Positions 1-6,631 of a DNA stretch of 8,331 bases are shown in pieces. This stretch comes from CAZIKB01 sp964539665. Lineage in GTDB: Bacteria; Zhuqueibacterota; Zhuqueibacteria; Oceanimicrobiales; Oceanimicrobiaceae. The stretch spans positions 1-8,331 of the forward strand of contig CAZIKB010000196.1 of assembly GCA_964539665.1 (NCBI GenBank). Reading direction: 5' to 3'. A program made the translations under genes and the position numbers. Every line of letters starts with the position of its first letter. The stretch's first letter is position 1. The notes beneath the pieces are model-generated. The model was not told the origin of the DNA and ran no database searches. It worked only from the letters and a program-made list of their open reading frames with translations.

Positions 1-1
1 T

Positions 2-1150
2 GCCGCCATTTTTGCTGTTCTGATTGCCAGCAAGGTACGATCGGCCGGTCAGTTTACCATTGCTGATATTTTTTACGAACGCCATGACCGTCGCGTTGGT
101 ATCCTGGCCGGAATTTTTCTATTATTTATGACAAGTCCGGCTCCTTATATTCTAATGATCGCACTTTTGCTTGAATTGATCCTGGGCTGGTCATTTTTTC
201 TTAGTTTGATTGCCGGCACAATTCTATCCGTTCTCTATGTTTATTTCGGGGGTTTTCGTTCGGTTGTGCAAACAGACAAATTGCAGTTTGTCCTGATTTT
301 CAGCGGATTCTTTATTCTCCTTTTTTTCCTGTTCGCTCAATACGGTGGCGTACAGTTTATCATAAATGAATTACCCCCGGATCATTTATCCCCGGGCGGC
401 GGCAATTCCATACAATATATTCTGGTCTGGTTTTTTCTGGCCAGCTGGACCTTTATCGATCCTGGTTTTCATCAGCGCTGTGCGGCGGCAAAATCGCTGA
501 AAACAGCCCGGCAAGGTATTTTGATCTCAATTTTATTCTGGTTTGTGTTCGACTTTCTTACGATTACCTGCGGTCTTTATGCTGTAGCTATCCTGAAAGA
601 TATCAATCCGTTGTTCTCGTTTCCGTTATTAGCCGATCAGGTACTGCCACCTTTTATCAAGGGATTATTCTTTACGGCGCTATTTGCCGTCATCATGTCC
701 ACTATCGATAGTTTTACCCTCTTATCAGCTATCACTTTCGGGCGGGATCTGGTGTGGCGGTTGAAAAGAAGTAAAAATGAGGCGCAGATCAGTCAGTACA
801 CTCGTTTGGGACTTATCCTTACTGCTATTGTGTCGGTTACCCTTTGTCTGTTATTTCCTTCTGTTATTCAGTTATGGTATATTATCGGTAGTCTTTTTAT
901 ACCGCCGATGTTATTACCATTGATACTCGCTTATTTTCCAAATTTGAATCTGCCGCCCCGGCATATTCTGCAGTTGATGATCGCCGGTTTCAGCTTCTCA
1001 TTATTTTCTTTTCTTTGGGGCCGGTTACACATGACAGGGGGAATTCCTGCTTATCCTCTGGGCGTTGAACCATTTTTCCCCGGATTTATTTTAAGTCTTT
1101 TTTTATTCCTGATTTTTAAGATAAAAGAATACTTTTCGAAAGAGATATAA
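2..1150 (+). CDS. Sodium:solute symporter (SSS family), 5'-truncated by window edge
   Basis: This is an integral membrane transporter that would couple Na+ entry to solute uptake across the inner membrane; the substrate cannot be told. The frame is open from base 2, so the ATG at 128 is internal: the 42 codons before it read as good SSS protein, with an ADIFYERHDRR stretch like the family's 'LPDFLxxRFG' segment. Visible family marks are YVYFGGFRSVVQTDKLQ (about nt 236-289), with the G-G-x-x-x-V-x-x-TD-x-x-Q pattern; DPGFHQRCAAAKSLKTA (about nt 461-511); and AVIMSTIDSFTLLSA (about nt 686-730), the conserved MSTxDS segment that helps form the Na+ site. About nine to ten hydrophobic segments are present and the protein ends in a charged tail. 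The visible 382 residues lack roughly the first 100 of a typical 480-550-residue member. It converges with the kinase gene. Family is confident, substrate unknown. Confidence 0.88.
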   Translation, partial: AAIFAVLIASKVRSAGQFTIADIFYERHDRRVGILAGIFLLFMTSPAPYILMIALLLELILGWSFFLSLIAGTILSVLYVYFGGFRSVVQTDKLQFVLIFSGFFILLFFLFAQYGGVQFIINELPPDHLSPGGGNSIQYILVWFFLASWTFIDPGFHQRCAAAKSLKTARQGILISILFWFVFDFLTITCGLYAVAILKDINPLFSFPLLADQVLPPFIKGLFFTALFAVIMSTIDSFTLLSAITFGRDLVWRLKRSKNEAQISQYTRLGLILTAIVSVTLCLLFPSVIQLWYIIGSLFIPPMLLPLILAYFPNLNLPPRHILQLMIAGFSFSLFSFLWGRLHMTGGIPAYPLGVEPFFPGFILSLFLFLIFKIKEYFSKEI

Positions 1151-1173
1151 CTGTCATTTTTTTTCGCTGACAG
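1151..1173. terminator. Weak inverted repeat between convergent genes
   Basis: Arms CTGTCA (1151-1156) and TGACAG (1168-1173) flank an 11-nt loop rich in T. It lies directly after the symporter stop and inside the last codons of the kinase gene on the other strand. The short stem, long loop and lack of a T run after the second arm make it a poor intrinsic terminator. I list it because the two convergent genes leave only 3 nt between their stops, so any shared terminator must lie here. Confidence 0.25.
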
Positions 1174-3496
1174 GTAATCCAATTTCCCTGATTAAATTTT
1201 TAAAACGTGGATCATCACGCAGGTAATCAAATATTGGATCTACATTGAGGTAGGGTATATTAGGATCGCGGGCAATCAGTGCCTTCTCAAACCACTGCAG
1301 AGCTTCTTCGGGCATACCAGCCCGGGTATATAATGTAGCAATCGGCCAGGGTGATATATATTTTGTCTTTGATTGTTCGATTTTGGATTCGGCGACGCGC
1401 TGCAAGGCTTTGCTGTAGCCACCTTCCTCATTGCCGCGGTTAAGTGCGTCAATCGATTGCTGATCACCCCGGACTTCAAAAGAGCGCCGCCAGATATCCA
1501 GGGCCTTATTATACATTTTTTTCTGATGGTAGGTGGTTCGCAACGTTGATAAGGCAATTGGATCCGCGGGTGACGTTTTAAGCGTAGTTTGCAACAAGTT
1601 TATCGCCTTATCATATTGGTGTATATAATTCAAATCCATGGCATATAAAGCCTGGAATAATGAATTAAACGGATCCAGTTCTAATGCACGGTCTATATGA
1701 TGTATGGCCTCTTCAGGTTGATTGAGGATAAATAATGCATGGGAATAATATGCGTGTGCTTCTGCCAGATTTGGATTAAGTCTGATAGCATTCTCAAACG
1801 ATTTCACCGCAAGATCCCATTTCCATTCTCCCCATGCGTATAAAACGGCATTCATATAATGAACTTCGGCCAGCGTATTATCTAATTCTAGGGCCTTTGC
1901 GGCAGCTGGTTTGAATTTTTTGATGGCGATATGCATCGGAATATAACCCATCTGTGCGCGTCCGCCCCATACCAGAGCAATACCGGCGTAAGCCAGAGCA
2001 TAGTCCGGATCTAATTCGGCAGATTGCTCATAATAATGTAATGCAATCTCCAGGGCTTGCCTGGTGAGTTTAAACAAATAGAAATTACCCTTGAGGTAAG
2101 CCTCATAAGCCGCCGGATTAACGGATTGCTGTCCGGAAAACAGGTTTTTTTCCTCCGGGGTCAGATTTACTTTAATTTGCTCAGCGATCTTGCGGGCCAC
2201 ATCGCTCTGAAGCGATAAAATATCAGTAAAATTCCGTTCATATTCCTGTGCCCAAACATACTCATCAGTCGCGGCATCAATCAGACGCGTGGTGATTTTT
2301 ACCATGTCATTTGACTTAACGACTGATCCTTCGATAAGATAGGATACCCCTAAATCAGCAGCTATTTCAGATGAAGATTTATTGGTGTCTTTGTATTTCA
2401 TTACCGAAGATCTGGAAATAATGCGCAAACCGCTGATCCGGGCCAGGTTGGTAATCAATGCATCGGTCATACCTTCCGTAAACCAGTCATGCTCCGCATC
2501 CCGGGTGATATTTTCCAAAGGTAAAAGTACAATAGAAACCGGGGTAGCCTGGGCATCTTTATAAAAGAGGAAATAACCGAAAATCGCCAGTATAAGGAGC
2601 AGCACCGGCGTTACGCGAATTAGAATCCGGCGTTGTTTACGTCCCAATCGAAATGTGGATACGGTGACGGATTTTCCTGAAGTGATATCATTTAAGGCAT
2701 TTTCTAAGGCCTCGCACATCTCGTCCGTGGATTGAAATCGTTTTTCGGGATTCTTATTCAGGGCTTTACTGACAATTTTTTCCAGTGCTGATGGGATATC
2801 ACTGCGGATCTTGCTGATAAACTCAGGCTCTTCATTAATGATTGAATACATCACCGCCTGTTCGTAATCACCTTTAAAGGGACGCTCGCCGGCCAGCATT
2901 TCGTACAATATGACGCCCAAAGCCCAGATATCGGTGCGCCGGTCAATTTTTGTCCCCTGGGTTTGCTCGGGTGACATATAGGCAATCGTGCCCAAAGTCG
3001 TCCCGGTTCGGGTAAGAACGGTGCGACCCATAAATTTGGCCAGACCAAAATCAATTATTTTCGGTTCACCGTCTTCACTGAATAAAATATTCGCCGGTTT
3101 GACATCCCGGTGCACAATATCTTTGCTGTGCGATTTTTGCAGGCCCCTGGCAATACAGGATGCAATATTTACCGCCTGAATAATGGTTAAGTCATTTTGG
3201 GCGATCTTGTCCCGCAAGGTACCCCCGGCGTAATAAGCCATGGCGATAAAGGGATTTTCATCGCTCTCATTAATTTCATAGATGACGCCAATATTTGGGT
3301 GATCCAGTGCAGAAGTTGCCTGCGCCTCATGCACAAAACGAAGACGTGTCTGCTCATCACGGATCAGCTCAGAGGGCAGAAACTTTAAGGCAACAGTACG
3401 ATTCAATTTGGTGTCTTCAGCCAGATAGACTTTGCCCATCCCGCCTTCGCCCAGTTTTTGAAGAATATGATAATGAGAAACCGTTTGGCCAATCAT
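1154..3496 (-). CDS. Ser/Thr protein kinase with TolB-like and TPR domains
   Basis: A 780-residue Hanks-type (PknB-like) kinase. The kinase domain (about 9-268) has the glycine loop GEGGMG (16-21), ATP lysine K38 in VALKF, helix-C glutamate E57, catalytic HRD (129-131) with N136, DFG (149-151) and the SPE of the activation segment (175-177), so all key residues are present and it should be active. A basic stretch and one transmembrane helix (about 290-311) follow, putting the kinase in the cytoplasm and the rest outside. Residues 318-445 look like the TolB/FlgO-like domain often found after such kinases (VLLPLENI, FTEGMTDALITNLA, LIEGSV). Residues 462-740 hold several tetratricopeptide repeats, for example AYEAYLKGNFY and AEAHAYYSHAL. 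The ATG is supported by a GAGGA Shine-Dalgarno 6 nt away. The gene stands alone, so its target is unknown; a signalling role sensing an extracytoplasmic partner is inference. Confidence 0.93.
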   Translation of the reverse strand: MIGQTVSHYHILQKLGEGGMGKVYLAEDTKLNRTVALKFLPSELIRDEQTRLRFVHEAQATSALDHPNIGVIYEINESDENPFIAMAYYAGGTLRDKIAQNDLTIIQAVNIASCIARGLQKSHSKDIVHRDVKPANILFSEDGEPKIIDFGLAKFMGRTVLTRTGTTLGTIAYMSPEQTQGTKIDRRTDIWALGVILYEMLAGERPFKGDYEQAVMYSIINEEPEFISKIRSDIPSALEKIVSKALNKNPEKRFQSTDEMCEALENALNDITSGKSVTVSTFRLGRKQRRILIRVTPVLLLILAIFGYFLFYKDAQATPVSIVLLPLENITRDAEHDWFTEGMTDALITNLARISGLRIISRSSVMKYKDTNKSSSEIAADLGVSYLIEGSVVKSNDMVKITTRLIDAATDEYVWAQEYERNFTDILSLQSDVARKIAEQIKVNLTPEEKNLFSGQQSVNPAAYEAYLKGNFYLFKLTRQALEIALHYYEQSAELDPDYALAYAGIALVWGGRAQMGYIPMHIAIKKFKPAAAKALELDNTLAEVHYMNAVLYAWGEWKWDLAVKSFENAIRLNPNLAEAHAYYSHALFILNQPEEAIHHIDRALELDPFNSLFQALYAMDLNYIHQYDKAINLLQTTLKTSPADPIALSTLRTTYHQKKMYNKALDIWRRSFEVRGDQQSIDALNRGNEEGGYSKALQRVAESKIEQSKTKYISPWPIATLYTRAGMPEEALQWFEKALIARDPNIPYLNVDPIFDYLRDDPRFKNLIREIGLPVSEKK

Positions 3497-3502
3497 TTAC
3501 TA

Positions 3503-3507
3503 TCCTC
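3503..3507 (-). promoter_or_regulatory. Ribosome binding site of the kinase gene
   Basis: On the minus strand GAGGA lies 6 nt before the ATG at 3496, fixing the start. Its first G (position 3507) is also the outermost base of the palindrome at 3507-3531, so a folded mRNA hairpin would abut the ribosome site. Confidence 0.7.
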
Positions 3508-3531
3508 GTTCCCAAGTTGTACTTGGGAACG
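3507..3531. repeat. REP-like palindrome, 10-bp perfect arms
   Basis: Arms CGTTCCCAAG (3507-3516) and CTTGGGAACG (3522-3531) are perfectly complementary around the 5-nt loop TTGTA. The TTCCCAAG-type palindrome is, to my knowledge, a dispersed intergenic repeat in several unrelated bacterial groups; translated it gives the recurring spurious peptide VPKLYLGT. A T run (3535-3540) follows on the plus strand, but no plus-strand gene ends nearby, so a terminator role is unlikely. In the kinase transcript it would form a hairpin touching the ribosome site. Only one copy is visible in this window, so calling it a family repeat rests on memory. Confidence 0.65.
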
Positions 3532-3937
3532 TGCCTTTTTAGATTAGTTGTAGAATTAATATATGCAAAGATTTTTGGTTGATATAATTTTAAATAATTA
3601 TTACCATTATAGCAAAAAGATTTAGGTTCTGCATTTTATCTTTTGTCTTAGGTATTTTTGAAATCTGGTGCTGCAGTATGCTATTATTGCCAAAAACTTT
3701 GTTATTTTAGCAAAATTCTTACTGATATGAATAATTTATTAGATACAAAGTAAAAAAATTAATGATTTAAAAAGAGTATCTATTTTTAAACAAATCAAAT
3801 TAACATCGTATATTTAAAGATTCTTAGTTCCTTTTTCTTAGTGTCTTTGAGTATTCGTGGCAAGTTTTTTGAACTGATCAGGTTAATAATTTATGATTTG
3901 ATTGCAGCCTCGGCTGCGGTATGAATAAATCAGATAA
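3532..3937. other. AT-rich intergenic stretch, no gene seen
   Basis: About 400 nt with very high A+T and stops in every frame. It must hold the kinase promoter (minus strand), but I cannot pick a convincing -35/-10 pair. Around 3836-3862 there is a CTTAGTGTCTTTGAG-type phrase resembling low-complexity intergenic phrases common in environmental bacterial genomes; I give it no function. The right end carries a nested inverted repeat listed separately. Confidence 0.6.
3894..3932. repeat. Nested inverted repeat
   Basis: Outer arms TGATTT (3894-3899) and AAATCA (3927-3932) enclose inner arms GCAGCC (3904-3909) and GGCTGC (3912-3917). The GC-rich core stands out in an otherwise AT-rich region, 6 nt before the 37-bp repeat at 3938. 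It could be a small structured element or a remnant of a mobile cassette end. No T run follows, so it is not a standard terminator. Confidence 0.4.
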
Positions 3938-3974
3938 AAAAATATGCCATATTTTAATAAAAAAGCGTATTTTA
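3938..3974 (+). repeat. 37-bp direct repeat, copy 1, with 17-bp palindrome
   Basis: It matches 7953-7989 at 35 of 37 positions, the first 28 bases being identical. It contains the perfect odd-centred palindrome AAAATATG-C-CATATTTT (3939-3955), the shape expected of a binding site for a dimeric regulator. It ends 7 nt before the ATG of the small gene at 3982. The likely role is promoter/operator of the nucleotidyltransferase pair; a recombination duplicate is the alternative. Confidence 0.7.
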
Positions 3975-3981
3975 CAGTATT

Positions 3982-4233
3982 ATGAAAACTCAATCAATAG
4001 ATACCCATCCTCAAATTGAACAAATACAGATTTCGTTATTGCAAAAACAAAGTATCGCCAAAAAATTTGCCCGGGTATGTTCGCTTTCCCAAACAACAAT
4101 TCAGCTTTCTAAACGTGCAATAGCAAGGGCAAATCCAAATCTGGATGATAAACAAATAAATTTATTATTTATTACTTATCAATATGGTAAAGATTTAGCT
4201 GCTCGTGTTGCTGAATATTTAAATAGAAGATGA
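3982..4233 (+). CDS. Small helical protein, putative antitoxin-like partner of nucleotidyltransferase
   Basis: An 83-residue protein, soluble and predicted mostly helical. It begins MKTQSIDTHPQIEQIQISLL and ends YGKDLAARVAEYLNRR. The pattern 'DTHPxIExxQIxLL', then 'KFxxVxSLSxTxxxLSKRAI', then 'LLFITYQYGKDLA' recalls a family of small uncharacterised proteins encoded just ahead of nucleotidyltransferases; this is from memory, not a search. Its stop is 1 nt before the ATG of the next gene, so the two are translationally coupled. No clear Shine-Dalgarno precedes the ATG. The low GC matches the downstream partner and differs from both flanks. A role as the neutralising partner is inferred from gene order and size only. 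Confidence 0.75.
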   Translation: MKTQSIDTHPQIEQIQISLLQKQSIAKKFARVCSLSQTTIQLSKRAIARANPNLDDKQINLLFITYQYGKDLAARVAEYLNRR

Positions 4234-4234
4234 T

Positions 4235-4819
4235 ATGGAATCTGCAAATATATCGTTAGTTTTAAAACCATTTATAAATGTATTAGACAAACTTTCAATT
4301 TCCTATTACATCAGTGGTTCGCTAGCCAGTTCAGTTTTTGGACTTCCAAGATCTACTATGGATATTGATATAATAGCTGAGATTCAATTATTGCACATTT
4401 CTCACCTTAAACAAAACCTTGAAAGTGAATTTTATATTGATGAGGATATGATCAAAGAAGCAATAGATCGTCTATCTTCCTTTAACATTATTCATTTAGA
4501 AACTGCTATGAAAATTGATGTTTTTATACCAAAACGAGATTCTTACCAGGACAGTGCTTTAAGTCGTAAACAAAAAGATACTCTTGTTGAAAACGACAAA
4601 AGTTCCGAATTCTATTTCTTATCTCCTGAAGATATAATTCTGAATAAATTACTATGGTATGAAAAGGGAAATCAAGTTTCAGAACGACAGTGGCTTGATG
4701 TGCTTGGTGTTATTAAAGTTCAGGGAAATTCTTTAGATAAAGATTATTTAATAAATTGGGCGCAAAAATTAGCTATATCCAATTTATTAGCTGCTGCTTT
4801 TACCGAGGCAGGGCATTAA
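4235..4819 (+). CDS. Nucleotidyltransferase-fold protein, AbiEii/MNT-like putative toxin
   Basis: A 194-residue protein with the Pol-beta-type nucleotidyltransferase signature: G28-S29 in YYISGSLASS, two metal-binding aspartates D43-x-D45 in STMDIDIIAE, and a likely third, D95, in MKIDVFIP. Such proteins move an NMP group from an NTP onto a protein or RNA; several, including AbiEii and the MenA toxins, act on tRNA or partner proteins. The C-terminal half has FLSPEDIILNKLLWY (about 128-142) and the helical LDKDYLINWAQKLAIS segment (about 167-182), typical of a group of stand-alone nucleotidyltransferase genes of unknown substrate. All catalytic residues seem intact and the ORF is full length. 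It is coupled to the 83-residue gene upstream. The fold is confident; toxin activity is inference. A house-keeping nucleotidyltransferase is less likely given its size and context. Confidence 0.85.
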   Translation: MESANISLVLKPFINVLDKLSISYYISGSLASSVFGLPRSTMDIDIIAEIQLLHISHLKQNLESEFYIDEDMIKEAIDRLSSFNIIHLETAMKIDVFIPKRDSYQDSALSRKQKDTLVENDKSSEFYFLSPEDIILNKLLWYEKGNQVSERQWLDVLGVIKVQGNSLDKDYLINWAQKLAISNLLAAAFTEAGH

Positions 4820-4997
4820 ACACAAATAATGTGAATATTTATTACAGAAATCCAGGTAATATCATAACCATTTTAAACAGGAAGGTATTTGATGGATATC
4901 ATTCATCTTTGGATGCTTAGCATGACCCGGATAACATTCAAGGTTCAGAGTATGAATTTTTCTACACAAATGCAATGTATCATTTTTGTCATTTGAA

Positions 4998-5025
4998 TTG
5001 ATATTACATATATTGGCATTATACA
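4998..5025 (+). promoter_or_regulatory. Candidate sigma-70 promoter for the ATPase gene
   Basis: TTGATA (4998-5003) and TATACA (5020-5025) are separated by 16 nt. The match is 5/6 and 4/6 to the usual -35/-10 boxes. It would give a leader of about 135 nt containing the hairpin at 5042-5095. In AT-rich DNA chance matches are common, so confidence is low. Confidence 0.3.
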
Positions 5026-5041
5026 GAAACTATCTACTTAC

Positions 5042-5095
5042 CTGTTATCGCAGACGCGCTCCGCGCTATGCACTGTTTCTTAATATAGATAACAG
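5042..5095. repeat. Inverted repeat with GC-rich inner hairpin in the ATPase leader
   Basis: Perfect outer arms CTGTTATC (5042-5049) and GATAACAG (5088-5095) enclose a second stem GCGC-TCC-GCGC (5056-5066), with GCA/TGC pairs (5050-5052 with 5069-5071) around it. The GC-rich core is sharply different from its AT-rich surroundings. It could be a dispersed palindromic element, a cassette end remnant, or an mRNA leader structure upstream of the ATPase start at 5168. Confidence 0.5.
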
Positions 5096-5167
5096 TTGGC
5101 AATACTACTTATTTAGGAAAGACTGTGAAGAACCAACATTTACACTTTGCAAAGGATCCGAGAAGAA

Positions 5168-6631
5168 ATGAATTCATTAGATAGAAATATATTCGAGAAT
5201 GCTGGGAACACAATTGACCAGATTGATGTCAAGATCAGTCACAGAATCATTCAGTTATTTTCTGAAGGTCTCTATTCCAGCCCCAACAAAGCTGTTGAAG
5301 AACTCGTCTCCAACTCATTCGATGCTGGCGCGAATAACGTCCACATCATCCTTTCCCCAGACCTCCGTGATTCAGATGCAACTATTGTGGTCATAGATGA
5401 CGGGGAAGGTATGAACGCTGATGGCCTCAAGAAGCATTGGATCATTGGTGAAAGCACAAGGCGCAGTGTACCTGGTTCTTCCAGGCGAAAGCCAATTGGT
5501 AAATTCGGCATTGGCAAGTTATCCACATATGTATTGGCTTCAAAACTCACTCACATTTGTAAGTCTGGTGACACTTACTATGCTGCCACAATGGACTATT
5601 CAAATCTTGAGGGCAGCGCTGAGGAAGCCTCCGATGGGGTTTTTGATGAACAGACAATCCAAATACCACTAAGAACACTCACAGAACAACAATCACGGGA
5701 TGCTGTGCAACTTTGGGTTTATGGAGAAAAGGCTGGCTATAAGGTGCTTAGGCTGTTCGGAGAAGATGCCCCTGATTCGTGGACTGTAGCTATAATGTCA
5801 GGCTTGAAAGACATGGGGAAGAAAGTCAAGATTGGCCGTCTCAAATGGGTATTGAGTACAGCCATGCCCCAGCGCAGTGATTTTTGCCTCTTTCTCGATG
5901 GCGGTCCCATAACTTCTCCCAAAATGGGTGAGCCTTTGGCAAAATTGGTGATAGGCAAGGACGTGATCCAGATGTCAAAGCCTTGTTCTGAAAGTTTAAT
6001 TGAACGGGAGGACACAAACGAAGCTGCTGATTCTATTCATCGATATGGCTTGTACGATGACGACGGATTACTTGGACGTATCACGGGATTCATAGAAATA
6101 TTCGAGGAGGAACTCGACAGAGGCAAAGACAAATTCGGACAAAGCAACGGTTTTTTTGTCTACGTTCATGGACGACAGGTGAACGTAGATGATCTGAGCT
6201 TCGGAATAGAGCGTAATCTGCTACGGCACGGCACGTTTTCCAGGTTTAGAATGGTTGTTCATATCGACAGCCTAGACGAAGTGCTCAGATCTTCCAGAGA
6301 ATCGTTTCAACAAGGAGAACTGTATGAAACGGTGCAAAACTTCCTCCGTGCCGGTTTCAATCTTGCTCGTAACGAACTTGTGGAGCACGACCGAACACAA
6401 ACACCAGCCGCCCGGATTTCTGCCAGTATTTCCTCTGCGCCCGGAAGCATGACGCTAAAACCATTGCTATCACTCGCTCGCATGGTCGCCGAGAACAATG
6501 CCACCCCTTTTTATTTTCGTTTTCCTGCCGGACTTTCTGCTAAGGCGCAGACTGAGTTCCTGGAGACATTGAAGCAACAATCAGAAGGAGCCGGATGGCT
6601 TGCTTCGCTCCACGGAATTGAGCGCTCTTGA
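5168..6631 (+). CDS. GHKL (HSP90/MutL/MORC-like) ATPase, N-terminal part of a frameshifted protein
   Basis: 487 residues from the ATG at 5168; AAGGA (5152-5156) precedes it by 11 nt, and an in-frame TTG at 5147 is a less likely start. The Bergerat ATP fold is clear: N-box EELVSNSFDA (44-53, with E45, N49 and D52), G1 box IDDGEGM (76-82, D77-x-G79-x-G81), and G2 box IGKFGIGKLS (110-119). GFFVYVHGRQVNVDD (about 328-342) resembles the S5-type transducer that follows GHKL domains in MutL, GyrB and HSP90. ATP-driven dimer closure is expected by family. The frame ends at 6631 in a short run (HGIERS) with no conserved look, while the +1 frame continues smoothly into nuclease-like sequence. I therefore think this is the front half of one broken gene. 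GHKL ATPases of this kind occur beside restriction-modification genes. If it is instead a complete ATPase, the next ORF would be a separate overlapping partner. Confidence 0.85.
   Translation: MNSLDRNIFENAGNTIDQIDVKISHRIIQLFSEGLYSSPNKAVEELVSNSFDAGANNVHIILSPDLRDSDATIVVIDDGEGMNADGLKKHWIIGESTRRSVPGSSRRKPIGKFGIGKLSTYVLASKLTHICKSGDTYYAATMDYSNLEGSAEEASDGVFDEQTIQIPLRTLTEQQSRDAVQLWVYGEKAGYKVLRLFGEDAPDSWTVAIMSGLKDMGKKVKIGRLKWVLSTAMPQRSDFCLFLDGGPITSPKMGEPLAKLVIGKDVIQMSKPCSESLIEREDTNEAADSIHRYGLYDDDGLLGRITGFIEIFEEELDRGKDKFGQSNGFFVYVHGRQVNVDDLSFGIERNLLRHGTFSRFRMVVHIDSLDEVLRSSRESFQQGELYETVQNFLRAGFNLARNELVEHDRTQTPAARISASISSAPGSMTLKPLLSLARMVAENNATPFYFRFPAGLSAKAQTEFLETLKQQSEGAGWLASLHGIERS
6585..6590 (+). promoter_or_regulatory. 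Shine-Dalgarno-like AAGGAG before the TTG at 6600
   Basis: AAGGAG stands 9 nt ahead of TTG 6600 (nuclease frame). It also lies 4 nt before an out-of-frame ATG at 6595. It is the only support for separate translation of the second ORF; an in-frame ATG at 6645 is too far away to use it. Confidence 0.4.

Larger units (their letters stand above)
4820..5167. other. Intergenic stretch with a possible eroded small ORF
   Basis: There is no convincing gene. A 34-codon ORF (4892-4996) has an AGGAAGG ribosome site 6 nt ahead, but its product is unrecognised. Another frame is open from 4822 to 5001 except for one TAG at 4918, reading ...LNRKVFDGYHSSLDA, stop, HDPDNIQGSEYEFFYTNA..., which has a protein-like composition. 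It may be the remains of a small gene. The right part holds a candidate promoter and an inverted repeat, listed separately. Confidence 0.4.

Noticed and set aside
3295..3582. 95-residue plus-strand ORF ending across the palindrome
   Set aside because: It is antisense to the kinase N-terminus; its VPKLYLGT segment is just the translated palindrome.
5042..5095. A second attC site
   Set aside because: The arms pair perfectly without a bulged base, and no RYYYAAC/GTTRRRY boxes with proper spacing are present on either strand.
4986..5171. 61-residue plus-strand ORF ahead of the ATPase
   Set aside because: It crosses the GC-rich inverted repeat and overlaps the ATPase start. No ribosome site or family resemblance was seen.
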